Below are positions 5,669 to 12,863 of a stretch of DNA of 13,608 bases, piece by piece; the stretch's first letter is position 1; the number at the start of each line of letters is the position of its first letter. The DNA comes from Actinomycetes bacterium. GTDB taxonomy: Bacteria; Actinomycetota; Acidimicrobiia; Acidimicrobiales; RAAP-2. The notes under the pieces were generated by a model. It saw nothing but the letters and a program-made list of their open reading frames with translations, was not told the DNA's origin and searched no databases. Location: contig JAKBCI010000018.1 of assembly GCA_021807965.1 (NCBI GenBank), forward strand, positions 1-13,608, written 5' to 3'. A program made the position numbers and the translations under genes.

Positions 5669-8600
5669 ATGGTTGACGGATTCGTCCACCTGCACAATCA
5701 CACCGAGTACTCGATGCTCGATGGAGCGGCCCGACTCGACGATCTGGTGGGCGCCGCGGTTGATGACGGACAGCGGGCGATCGGGATCACCGACCACGGC
5801 AACCTCTACGGTGTCATTGACTTCTATCAAACTGCTCAGAAGTTTGGCGTCAAGCCGATCATTGGCCTTGAGGCGTATATGGCCGCCGAATCGCGGTTCG
5901 ATCGACCGGCGCGGCGCGGCAAGGTCGACGACACGGGTGGCGAGACTGACGGTGGCCAGAAGTTGTATCACCACCTCACCCTGCTTGCCGTCACGAACGA
6001 CGGCTACCGCAACCTTCGCTCACTCTCGTCGCTGGCATTTCTCGAGGGCTACTACTATAAGCCACGCCTCGACTGGGAGTTGCTCGAGCGTTACGCCAGT
6101 GGCGTCGTGGCGACGTCGGGTTGCCTCGGCGGCGTTGTCCTGCAAGCGCTGTTACAGGACGACTACTCCAGGGCGAAGTCGCTGGCCGGGCGACTCCAAT
6201 CGATCTTCGGGCGTGACAGCTTCTACATCGAGCTTCAAGATCACGGGCTGCCCGAACAGACCCGCACGAATCCCCACCTGATCAGCATCGCCAGGGAGAT
6301 TGGCGCTCCGCTCCTGGCGACCAACGATTTGCACTACGTGCGACACGGTGACGCCGAGATGCACGACGCGCTGCTGTGCATTGGTACGGGATCGCTGGTG
6401 GCCGATCCCAATCGCTTCCGGTTCCACAGCGATCAGCACTACCTCAAGTCGGCCGCGGAAATGCGCTATCTCTTTCGCGACTATCCCGACGCGTGTGACA
6501 ACACCCTGGCCATCGCCGAGCGGTCTGACGTGACGATCGAGTTCGATAACGACGCACTGCCGGAATATCCGGTGCCGAGCGAATTCCGTGGCGCCACTCA
6601 CAAAGAAGGCGCGAACCGATACCTGCGCGACTTGACGTACCGGGGGGCCGTGGATCGTTACGGTGGCGTCAACGAGGACGTCCAGCGGCGTCTGGACTAC
6701 GAGCTCGGTGTCATTGCCGACATGGGGTTCTCGGACTACTTCCTCGTGGTGTGGGATCTCATCCGTCACGCCCGCGAACAGGGGATCCGCGTAGGTCCCG
6801 GCCGTGGCTCGGCGGCGGGCTGCTGCGTGGCGTACTGCCTGCGAATTGTCGACCTCGATCCGATCCGGTACGGACTGATCTTTGAACGCTTCTTGAATCC
6901 CGGCCGTCGCCAAATGCCCGACATCGACATGGACTTCGACGAGCGATACCGCAGCGACATGATTCGGTACGCAGCCGATCGGTACGGGTCCGACCACGTG
7001 GCGCAGATCGTGACGTTCTCCACGATCAAGGCGCGGGCGGCAGTACGCGATGCGGCGCGCGTGTTGGGCTATTCGCCCCAGCTCGGCGACAAGATCGCCA
7101 AGGCCATGCCGCCGTTGCTCATGGGGCAAGATTTGCCGCTCGAGGCATGCTTTGCTCCGACGCCCGGCTACGAGAGTCGTTTCGTCGAGGCGTCGGAACT
7201 GCGCAAGCTCTACGACGATGATGACGACGTGCGCCACGTCGTCGACGTGGCCAAGGGATTCGTCGACAAGCGCCGACAGGACGGAATTCATGCGGCCGCC
7301 GTCGTGATCACGAAGGAGCCGATTCTCGACTACGTGCCCATACAGCGAAAGTCCGGTCCCAACGGGTCGTCGGAAGACGCCCCGATCGTGACCCAGTACG
7401 AGGCCAGCGCCATCGAGAAGCTCGGACTGCTCAAGATGGACTTTCTCGGCTTGCGCAACCTCGCCATCATTGAACGGGCCATCGAGCACATTCGCCGTCG
7501 ACACGGTCGTGAGGTTGACATCGATAGCGTGCCGCTTGACGACCCGAAGGTCTACGAGATGCTGCGCCACGGCAATTCCATCGGGGTATTCCAACTCGAG
7601 GGCGACAAGATGCGCCAACTCATGCGCCGACTGGCTCCGACCAGCTTCGACGATATTGCCGCCCTGGTCGCGCTCTACCGACCGGGACCGCTCAGCGAGA
7701 ACGTGCACAACGATTTCGCGGATCGCAAAAACCGACGTCAAGACGTTCGCTACGATCATCCGGACTTGGAAGAGATTCTCGGTGAGACGTACGGACTCAT
7801 GATCTACCAAGAGGACATCATGCGAGTGGCGACCCGGATTGCCGGGTTCTCGATGACCGAAGCTGATGATCTGCGCAAGGCGTGTTCGAAGAAGATCCGC
7901 GAGATGATTCAGGCCCAACGCGCGAAGTTCGTCGAAGGCGCCGAACGGATGGGTTACGGCCACGATCTCGGTGAGGCCATCTTCAACAAGATCGAACCCT
8001 TCGCGGATTACGCCTTCAACAAGAGCCACGCCTACGGGTATGCGCTCATTGCTTACCAGAACGCATGGCTGAAGACGAACTACCCCGTCGAGTACATGGC
8101 GGCGCTGCTGACGTCGTTTCGCGACGATAAGGATAAGGCCGCCATCTACCTCAACGAGGCGCGCCAGATGGGCATCACGGTGGGCGTACCCGACGTGAAC
8201 CAGTCACTAGCCGACTACGCGCCTAGCCAACGCGATCCGATGACGATCCACTTTGGCCTGGCGGCGGTACGCAATGTCGGTGAGGCTCTGGTGGACAAGA
8301 TCGTCGGCGAGCGCGACGCGGGCGGGGCGTTTTCCTCGATCTACGACTTCGTGCGCCGAGTTGATCCAGGGGTCCTCAATCGGCGAACGATGGAGTCGCT
8401 GATCAAGGCGGGAACGTTTGACTCGCTCGGTATTCCACGGATGGGTCTGCTGTTGGTCATCGACGAGCTCGTCGACGTGACGCTCAGTCGGCGTCGCGAC
8501 CAGTCACTCGGCATCGCCACGCTCTTTTCGACGTTCGATGGTCTTGATGGCGCCGCTGACTGGGAGGGTACGGAGCCGCCGATTAGCGACGTTGAGTTCG

Positions 8601-9229
8601 ACCAGTCGGTGAAGCTTGATTTCGAGCGTGAGATGCTCGGAACCTACATCTCGGACCATCCGCTCTACGCAGTCGCTGACGCGCTAGCGGCGCGCACTGA
8701 CGGCCCAATCAGTTCGGTTCGCGAGCGAGCCGACGAGTTGGCTCAAGCGGGACGCAGCGTCACGATAGGCGGCTTGCTGGCCGAAGTCCAGGTGCGCACC
8801 ACTCGCGCCGGTCAACAGTATGCGCGAGTCGTGCTCGAGGACCTTGGCGGATCGCTGGAGGTCATCATTTCAGCGCGTAAGTTCGATGAGTTGAGCGGCT
8901 ACTTGGTAAAGGACAGCGTGGTCCTTCTGAAGGGGCGTGTTGACGTCCGCGACGACGACATTCGATTCAACGTGCTCGATCTGACGACGCTGCCGCGAGG
9001 GTCGGGCGACGAGGAATTGCGATTAGCGCTGCGTGCTGAGGACCTGACCGCGCCGGCGATTTCCACGTTGCGCGAAATTCTGACTCGGTATCCAGGCAGA
9101 TCGCCGGTGATCGTGGAAACTGGCGCCAGCGGCAAAGCGTTCAAGCTCGGCCCCGAATTCAACGTCAATATCCCGGCCGTCGTGGCAGACCTGCGCTCGG
9201 AATTCGGTCGAAACGTCATCCGAGCCTAG
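5669..9229 (+). CDS. dnaE: DNA polymerase III subunit alpha (replicative, DnaE1 type)
   Basis: This is the catalytic subunit of the replicative polymerase, 1186 residues from ATG 5669. An in-frame GTG at 5642 would add 9 residues; I prefer the ATG because the conserved FVHLHNHTEYSMLDGAARL begins 4 residues later. The N-terminal PHP domain keeps all nine metal ligands known from M. tuberculosis DnaE1: His9, His11, Asp18, His43, Glu68, His102, Cys152, Asp220 and His222. It should therefore proofread with its own 3'-5' exonuclease. Polymerase aspartates are Asp418 and Asp420 (PDIDMDFDE) and Asp591 (KMDFLGLRNL). A helix-hairpin-helix follows (about 861-910), then an OB fold (about 1030-1108) and a C-terminal domain. 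The internal clamp-binding site is degenerate: IATLF (949-953) where M. tuberculosis has QFDLF. No Shine-Dalgarno is visible; it may be cotranscribed with bpa. Confidence 0.97.
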   Translation: MVDGFVHLHNHTEYSMLDGAARLDDLVGAAVDDGQRAIGITDHGNLYGVIDFYQTAQKFGVKPIIGLEAYMAAESRFDRPARRGKVDDTGGETDGGQKLYHHLTLLAVTNDGYRNLRSLSSLAFLEGYYYKPRLDWELLERYASGVVATSGCLGGVVLQALLQDDYSRAKSLAGRLQSIFGRDSFYIELQDHGLPEQTRTNPHLISIAREIGAPLLATNDLHYVRHGDAEMHDALLCIGTGSLVADPNRFRFHSDQHYLKSAAEMRYLFRDYPDACDNTLAIAERSDVTIEFDNDALPEYPVPSEFRGATHKEGANRYLRDLTYRGAVDRYGGVNEDVQRRLDYELGVIADMGFSDYFLVVWDLIRHAREQGIRVGPGRGSAAGCCVAYCLRIVDLDPIRYGLIFERFLNPGRRQMPDIDMDFDERYRSDMIRYAADRYGSDHVAQIVTFSTIKARAAVRDAARVLGYSPQLGDKIAKAMPPLLMGQDLPLEACFAPTPGYESRFVEASELRKLYDDDDDVRHVVDVAKGFVDKRRQDGIHAAAVVITKEPILDYVPIQRKSGPNGSSEDAPIVTQYEASAIEKLGLLKMDFLGLRNLAIIERAIEHIRRRHGREVDIDSVPLDDPKVYEMLRHGNSIGVFQLEGDKMRQLMRRLAPTSFDDIAALVALYRPGPLSENVHNDFADRKNRRQDVRYDHPDLEEILGETYGLMIYQEDIMRVATRIAGFSMTEADDLRKACSKKIREMIQAQRAKFVEGAERMGYGHDLGEAIFNKIEPFADYAFNKSHAYGYALIAYQNAWLKTNYPVEYMAALLTSFRDDKDKAAIYLNEARQMGITVGVPDVNQSLADYAPSQRDPMTIHFGLAAVRNVGEALVDKIVGERDAGGAFSSIYDFVRRVDPGVLNRRTMESLIKAGTFDSLGIPRMGLLLVIDELVDVTLSRRRDQSLGIATLFSTFDGLDGAADWEGTEPPISDVEFDQSVKLDFEREMLGTYISDHPLYAVADALAARTDGPISSVRERADELAQAGRSVTIGGLLAEVQVRTTRAGQQYARVVLEDLGGSLEVIISARKFDELSGYLVKDSVVLLKGRVDVRDDDIRFNVLDLTTLPRGSGDEELRLALRAEDLTAPAISTLREILTRYPGRSPVIVETGASGKAFKLGPEFNVNIPAVVADLRSEFGRNVIRA

Positions 9230-9237
9230 GCGCTGAT

Positions 9238-9269
9238 GGGTCCCGCTCGGGTCCCGTAGAATGGGGACC
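9238..9269 (+). promoter_or_regulatory. Leaderless promoter with GGGTCCC repeats upstream of the 9270 gene
   Basis: TAGAAT at 9257-9262 matches the -10 consensus at 5 of 6 positions and lies 7 nt before the ATG at 9270, so transcription would start at the A of the ATG. No -35 is convincing (cTGAtg at 18 bp, 3 of 6). The -10 is bracketed by an inverted repeat, GGTCCC (9250-9255) and GGGACC (9264-9269), with an 8-nt spacer. GGGTCCC also occurs twice in direct orientation, at 9238 and 9249, 11 bp apart (one helical turn). This looks like an operator for an unknown regulator. Confidence 0.55.
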
Positions 9270-9941
9270 ATGGCGATGATGGTAACGACCAAGGACACGA
9301 CGGCGCTGAGCGATGCGGAATTGGCGGAAATGGCCGATCTGTGCGTTGATCGCGAACCCAATTTCGACATTGGCTTTCTTTCCAAGCAACGCGAGGAGTG
9401 GGTCCTCGTCACCCACGCCCGTGAGGGTGCGAAGCTGCGTGGTTACTCGTTCAGCACCCTCGAGCGTATCGGTGGAACGCCGTCGCTCCTGATCGGGTTG
9501 ATGCTCGTCGATCGCAACGCGAAAGCTGATCAGACGCTGCGCGCCGTGCTGCACGATCAGTTCCGCCGTGCCCTGCTGGCTTTCCCCGACGAAGACGTCT
9601 TGCTCGGCGCGCGCTTGACGTCGCCGGACGGGTTGCGCGCGTTCACGGGCCTCGAAGACGTCGTGCCGCGCAAGGGCTACAAGCCGACCGGAGAGGATCG
9701 GGCGTGGGGCCGGCGCCTGGCCAAGCGATTTGGTGCGGAGAAGGCTATCGACGACCATACGTTCGTGATGACCGTCCCGTCGGGACCGGTCGGCTGCCTC
9801 GACTACGTTGCGTCGAAGGCGACGCTGCCCGACGGCGCCGCGGAACTCTTCACCGGACTGCGCCCCGACCAGGGCCAGCGGCTCGTCGTGTTTGGCTGGG
9901 CCATGGCCGAGGCGCTCGCGTCAGGCAAATTGCCGCGCTGA
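9270..9941 (+). CDS. Uncharacterised 223-aa protein, possibly with a GNAT-like fold
   Basis: I do not recognise this gene. The start is taken as ATG 9270 because TAGAAT lies 7 nt upstream (leaderless); an upstream ATG at 9261 overlaps that -10 box. The 223-residue product is soluble, with no signal peptide or membrane segment. It opens with a helix (LSDAELAEMADLC), then alternating strands and helices (WVLVTHAREG, then LLIGLMLVDRN and a long helix QTLRAVLHDQFRRALLAF). That order resembles an N-acetyltransferase fold, but the acetyl-CoA loop motif (R/QxxGxG/A) is missing, so the idea is weak. A more conserved-looking C-terminal part (GPVGCLDYVASKA, residues 172-184) follows. The stop is 2 nt from the stop of the convergent gene. 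Codon use resembles its neighbours, so it looks like a resident coding gene. Confidence 0.85.
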   Translation: MAMMVTTKDTTALSDAELAEMADLCVDREPNFDIGFLSKQREEWVLVTHAREGAKLRGYSFSTLERIGGTPSLLIGLMLVDRNAKADQTLRAVLHDQFRRALLAFPDEDVLLGARLTSPDGLRAFTGLEDVVPRKGYKPTGEDRAWGRRLAKRFGAEKAIDDHTFVMTVPSGPVGCLDYVASKATLPDGAAELFTGLRPDQGQRLVVFGWAMAEALASGKLPR

Positions 9942-9943
9942 GG

Positions 9944-10663
9944 TCAACCGCGCGGGAGCAATCCGGTGCAACTCTTGTAGCAGTGGCCGTCAACTGGGCG
10001 TGAGAGCGTAGTCAGCACGTAAGCGGGTCGGAATCCGAGCGAGGTCGCCAGGTCCTTTCCGGCGAGCGACGCACGTCGGGTCGCTTCCATCGTGCGAATG
10101 GCGTGCGCATCCTCGCAGACCAGCCAGACGTCATCGCCGAACCAGCCGAAACGGACCCACGTGGAGCCGTCGTCGTGACGACGCAGGAGCTGGGGGCCGC
10201 GATCCGCCGCGATCAGCGCCACGCTCGGTCGTTCACCTCGAAACTCCCAGTAGGGAGCACTGGGGCCGCGAAAACCAAAGAGCGGGCCGTCGGCTGGCGT
10301 GACGAGGTCCGCGAGCCATTGGCGGATGTGGCGGCCCCGGTACGAGCCCAGTCGCCGAGGTAGTGCAGCAATCGTGACGGCTTCGGGCTGGGCCAGGTCC
10401 GTGCGTTCGAGGTCCTCGGCGAGCAGACCCTCAACAACGTCGAATGAGACGAGGTCGGTCTCCACGTAGCTGGGCCAGGGAATACGCCACCGAACGATCG
10501 TGCGTGACGCGAGATCCATCACGGTAGTGGATTCGTTGGTCGAACCAAGAACCAGGCCGTACATGGTCGAACCCGGTGTGAGATCCACGACCACGTGGTT
10601 CGGCATCCTTTCCACCAACTGCTTGATGGCCTTGACGGCGGGGTCCCTGTTCAGCAATGGCAT
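9944..10663 (-). CDS. Uncharacterised 239-aa protein coupled to the YyaL-type gene
   Basis: I do not recognise this product. The ATG at 10663-10661 overlaps the TGA of the upstream YyaL gene as TGATG, a sign of translational coupling; an in-frame ATG 20 codons earlier lies inside the YyaL gene and is less likely. The 239-residue protein begins PLLNRDPAVKAIKQLVERMP, has no signal peptide or membrane helix, and alternates strands with Trp/Gly-rich turns (YWEFRGERPS, STWVRFGWFGDDVWLVCEDA). There are three cysteines: Cys183 in WLVCED, and Cys228 and Cys232 in a C-terminal CYKSC. The last two could be redox-active or bind a metal, which is notable beside a thioredoxin-fold partner. The stop is 2 nt from that of the convergent gene. 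Function unknown; a role alongside the YyaL protein is inferred only from coupling. Confidence 0.85.
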   Translation of the reverse strand: MPLLNRDPAVKAIKQLVERMPNHVVVDLTPGSTMYGLVLGSTNESTTVMDLASRTIVRWRIPWPSYVETDLVSFDVVEGLLAEDLERTDLAQPEAVTIAALPRRLGSYRGRHIRQWLADLVTPADGPLFGFRGPSAPYWEFRGERPSVALIAADRGPQLLRRHDDGSTWVRFGWFGDDVWLVCEDAHAIRTMEATRRASLAGKDLATSLGFRPAYVLTTLSRPVDGHCYKSCTGLLPRG

Positions 10664-12648
10664 CAGCGGACCGAGCTGAGTTGGTTCTCGAGATCGTCGA
10701 TGGTCGAAACGGGTCGTTGGCACACGCCGGCTCGACAGACGTAGGCCAGGCCCTCGGTCCGCCCTGCCAGGAGGGGCGAGGATCCAGTTCCGGTGACCAG
10801 TACGACGTTTCGCATCGACAGCAATCGTACGTGTTCACTCAGGTGGTTCGGTGGGCCCGGCACCACGACCTCGATACCGTCAAGGACGTAGCCGGCGGCG
10901 TTGACAAGGTCGACCACGGCGATCGGCTGGGACGCGAGGACCCGACCGGCCAACGTCACCAGTCGCTGGGCGACGACGAGCGCGTCGGAGGCGTCAATCA
11001 GCCCGAGGCGTGCCAGCGCCCTAGCAGCAACGGCGTGGCTCGACGGCGTAGCTCCGTCGAAGATCTCCTTGGGGCGCAGGGGGGCGTCGGCAACCAGGTC
11101 GCTCTGGCTGAAGAGCCCTCGACCAACGTTAGGTTGACTCGTGGTTGGCCGTTGTCCGTCCCAGTAATGGTCGAGCAGGTAGGTAGCGTCGGTACGAGCG
11201 AAGGCGAGCCACACGTCGTCGCCGGTCCATTCGAAGGCGTCGAGTTCGGCGTCCACGAGCCACGCGACGTCGCTCGCGGTGGCGTGGGCGGCGCGTTGAT
11301 TGCTGCGGCTCCAGCGCGATTCGTTCCAGTGCGTCGTGCGCAGCGACTGGAGCAGCTGGAGGCCGAGGTCGGCGTAACTGACGTCGTACGTAGCGAGAAA
11401 CGCGGACGCCAACATGGCGTTCCATTCAAGCACCACTTTGTCGTCTCGGCTCGGTTGCGGACGCCCTGATCGCGCGAGGCGCAGCGCGTACAAGGCCGGC
11501 AACAGCGCGTCGGGCACTTCGAACGGCTCGTCGTCGGCGAGGCGGGGCACGGAACGGCCTTCGAAGTCGCCCGGCGCGTCGATGCACCAACGATGCAGTG
11601 TCGAGTCGAGTAGATCGATCCGTCCGGCGGCGCGCAGTGCGGCGGCCACCTCGTCCGGCCTCCACGTGACGTGAGCACCTTCGACGCCTCCGGCATCAGC
11701 ATCCAGCGACGACGCATAGCCGCTCGTGACGACAAACTCGCGTCCAACGAAGTCCAACGTCGCGAGCGCGACCGACCGCCAGGGCGTGTCGTTGTCAGCA
11801 AGTCGAGAGGCTCGTAGGTAGGTACGTGCGAGCAACGCTTGATCACTCAGCATTTTTTCGAAATGGGGAACCCGCCAGTCGCCGTCCACGCAGTATCGCG
11901 CGAACCCACCCTCTATATGGTCGAATAGACCGCCGCGGCTCATGACATCTAACGTCGAACTCGCGGCCGACCTCGAAACGCCGCGTGGTTCGTCAAGCAA
12001 GGATTCCACGAAACTCGGTCGAGGGAACTGCGGGGCTGCGGCGGGACCTCGACGCTGGTCGACGCGCGCGATGATGTCATCGCGTAGTCGGCGGCGCACC
12101 TGGGCGAGGTCAAGACGCTCCTCGCTCGGCGTCACGTGGTCAACGTAGGTCAGTTCGCGTCGCATTGCCGATGCCAGATCGTCGGCCTGTCGGACAACCA
12201 GTTCGCGTTGCGACGTCCACGCCTCGATGACGGCCCAGAGCAGGCGGGTCAGGCCGACCTGTCCGCCGCGATCAGTCGGCGGGTAGTAGGTACCCGCAAG
12301 AAAAGGCCGACTGTCGGGTAGCAAGAACACTGACATCGGCCAGCCCCCGTGTCCAGTGACGAGTTGCGTGGCGGCCATGTAGATTGCATCGATATCGGGT
12401 CGTTCCTCGCGGTCTACCTTGATCGAGACAAAGTGGTCATTGAGAATGGCCGCTATATCAGGGTCCTCAAACGACTCGTGCGCCATCACGTGGCACCAGT
12501 GACACGCGGCGTAGCCAATCGACAGAAAAATTGGTCGATCGAGTTCGCGGGCGCGAGACAGGGCCTCGTGGTCCCACGGCCACCAGTCAACCGGGTTGGT
12601 CGCGTGCTGGCGAAGGTACGCCGAACCCGCGTCGTGGAGTCGATTCAC
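10663..12648 (-). CDS. Thioredoxin-domain protein of the YyaL / DUF255 (SPATA20-like) family
   Basis: The product has 661 residues, a normal length for this family. Residues 1-165 form the DUF255 thioredoxin-like domain: NRLHDAGSAYLRQHATNPVDWWPW, with NPVDWWPW (18-25) the family hallmark; IFLSIGYAACHWCHVMAHES with the active-site-like Cys49-x-x-Cys52; VDREERPDID; and GGWPMSVFLLPD then FLAGTYYPP. The rest is an alpha/alpha-barrel like six-hairpin glycosidases or sugar epimerases (PHFEKMLSDQALLARTYL, DDKVVLEWNAMLASA). The C-terminal pair Cys638/Cys643 (CRAGVCQRP) is also typical. No reaction is firmly established for the family. The start is GTG at 12648; a stop lies four codons upstream in frame, so it cannot be longer. 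TAGCAT lies 6 nt before the GTG, suggesting leaderless mRNA. The stop overlaps the next gene as TGATG. Confidence 0.94.
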   Translation of the reverse strand: MNRLHDAGSAYLRQHATNPVDWWPWDHEALSRARELDRPIFLSIGYAACHWCHVMAHESFEDPDIAAILNDHFVSIKVDREERPDIDAIYMAATQLVTGHGGWPMSVFLLPDSRPFLAGTYYPPTDRGGQVGLTRLLWAVIEAWTSQRELVVRQADDLASAMRRELTYVDHVTPSEERLDLAQVRRRLRDDIIARVDQRRGPAAAPQFPRPSFVESLLDEPRGVSRSAASSTLDVMSRGGLFDHIEGGFARYCVDGDWRVPHFEKMLSDQALLARTYLRASRLADNDTPWRSVALATLDFVGREFVVTSGYASSLDADAGGVEGAHVTWRPDEVAAALRAAGRIDLLDSTLHRWCIDAPGDFEGRSVPRLADDEPFEVPDALLPALYALRLARSGRPQPSRDDKVVLEWNAMLASAFLATYDVSYADLGLQLLQSLRTTHWNESRWSRSNQRAAHATASDVAWLVDAELDAFEWTGDDVWLAFARTDATYLLDHYWDGQRPTTSQPNVGRGLFSQSDLVADAPLRPKEIFDGATPSSHAVAARALARLGLIDASDALVVAQRLVTLAGRVLASQPIAVVDLVNAAGYVLDGIEVVVPGPPNHLSEHVRLLSMRNVVLVTGTGSSPLLAGRTEGLAYVCRAGVCQRPVSTIDDLENQLSSVR

Positions 12649-12682
12649 GTGTCGATGCTATGGCCCGTCTCGCATCGACACG
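12648..12682 (-). promoter_or_regulatory. Perfect 11-bp inverted repeat over the leaderless YyaL promoter
   Basis: CGTGTCGATGC at 12648-12658 and GCATCGACACG at 12672-12682 are exact inverted copies separated by 13 bp; arm centres are 24 bp apart. On the minus strand the start-proximal arm overlaps the -10-like TAGCAT (12660-12655), and the GTG start follows 6 nt after that box. With a transcript starting at or near the GTG, the repeat is not in the mRNA and must act, if at all, as DNA: most simply an operator for a dimeric repressor. I do not recognise the sequence as a known operator. Confidence 0.6.
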
Positions 12683-12863
12683 ACGAACGAACAACTCCGC
12701 CACGCGATCGGTCGGCCCTCGGCACCCTGGTATCAGGTCGCTGGTGGCGTGATCATCACGACTCGACTCGAACCGTATAGCTCTCGGCACCGGCAATGGC
12801 ACTCACGACTTCCATCGAGTCGGCTCAGCGCGATGTGCGAGGTGTGGACAGGGGAGTCGTCCT
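12683..12863 (+). promoter_or_regulatory. Spacer upstream of the dehydrogenase gene: weak promoter and good RBS
   Basis: No gene is evident here. A -10-like TATAGC lies at 12776-12781 with a poor -35 (TCATCA at 12753-12758, 17-bp spacing). AGGGGAG at 12850-12856 is a good Shine-Dalgarno 7 nt before the GTG at 12864. The promoter would leave a leader of roughly 75 nt, so this gene is leadered, unlike its divergent neighbour. Confidence 0.35.

Noticed and set aside
6152..8029. 625-codon minus-strand ORF inside dnaE
   Set aside because: It lies entirely antisense to conserved DnaE motifs; long antisense open frames are expected in GC-rich genes, and the translation resembles no family.
10657..11469. 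270-codon plus-strand ORF opposite the YyaL gene
   Set aside because: It is antisense to conserved YyaL sequence; the product is low in hydrophobic core and resembles nothing.
12649..12682. RNA hairpin or terminator from the 11-bp inverted repeat
   Set aside because: There is no T tract, and if the YyaL mRNA is leaderless the repeat is not transcribed; a DNA operator is the better reading.
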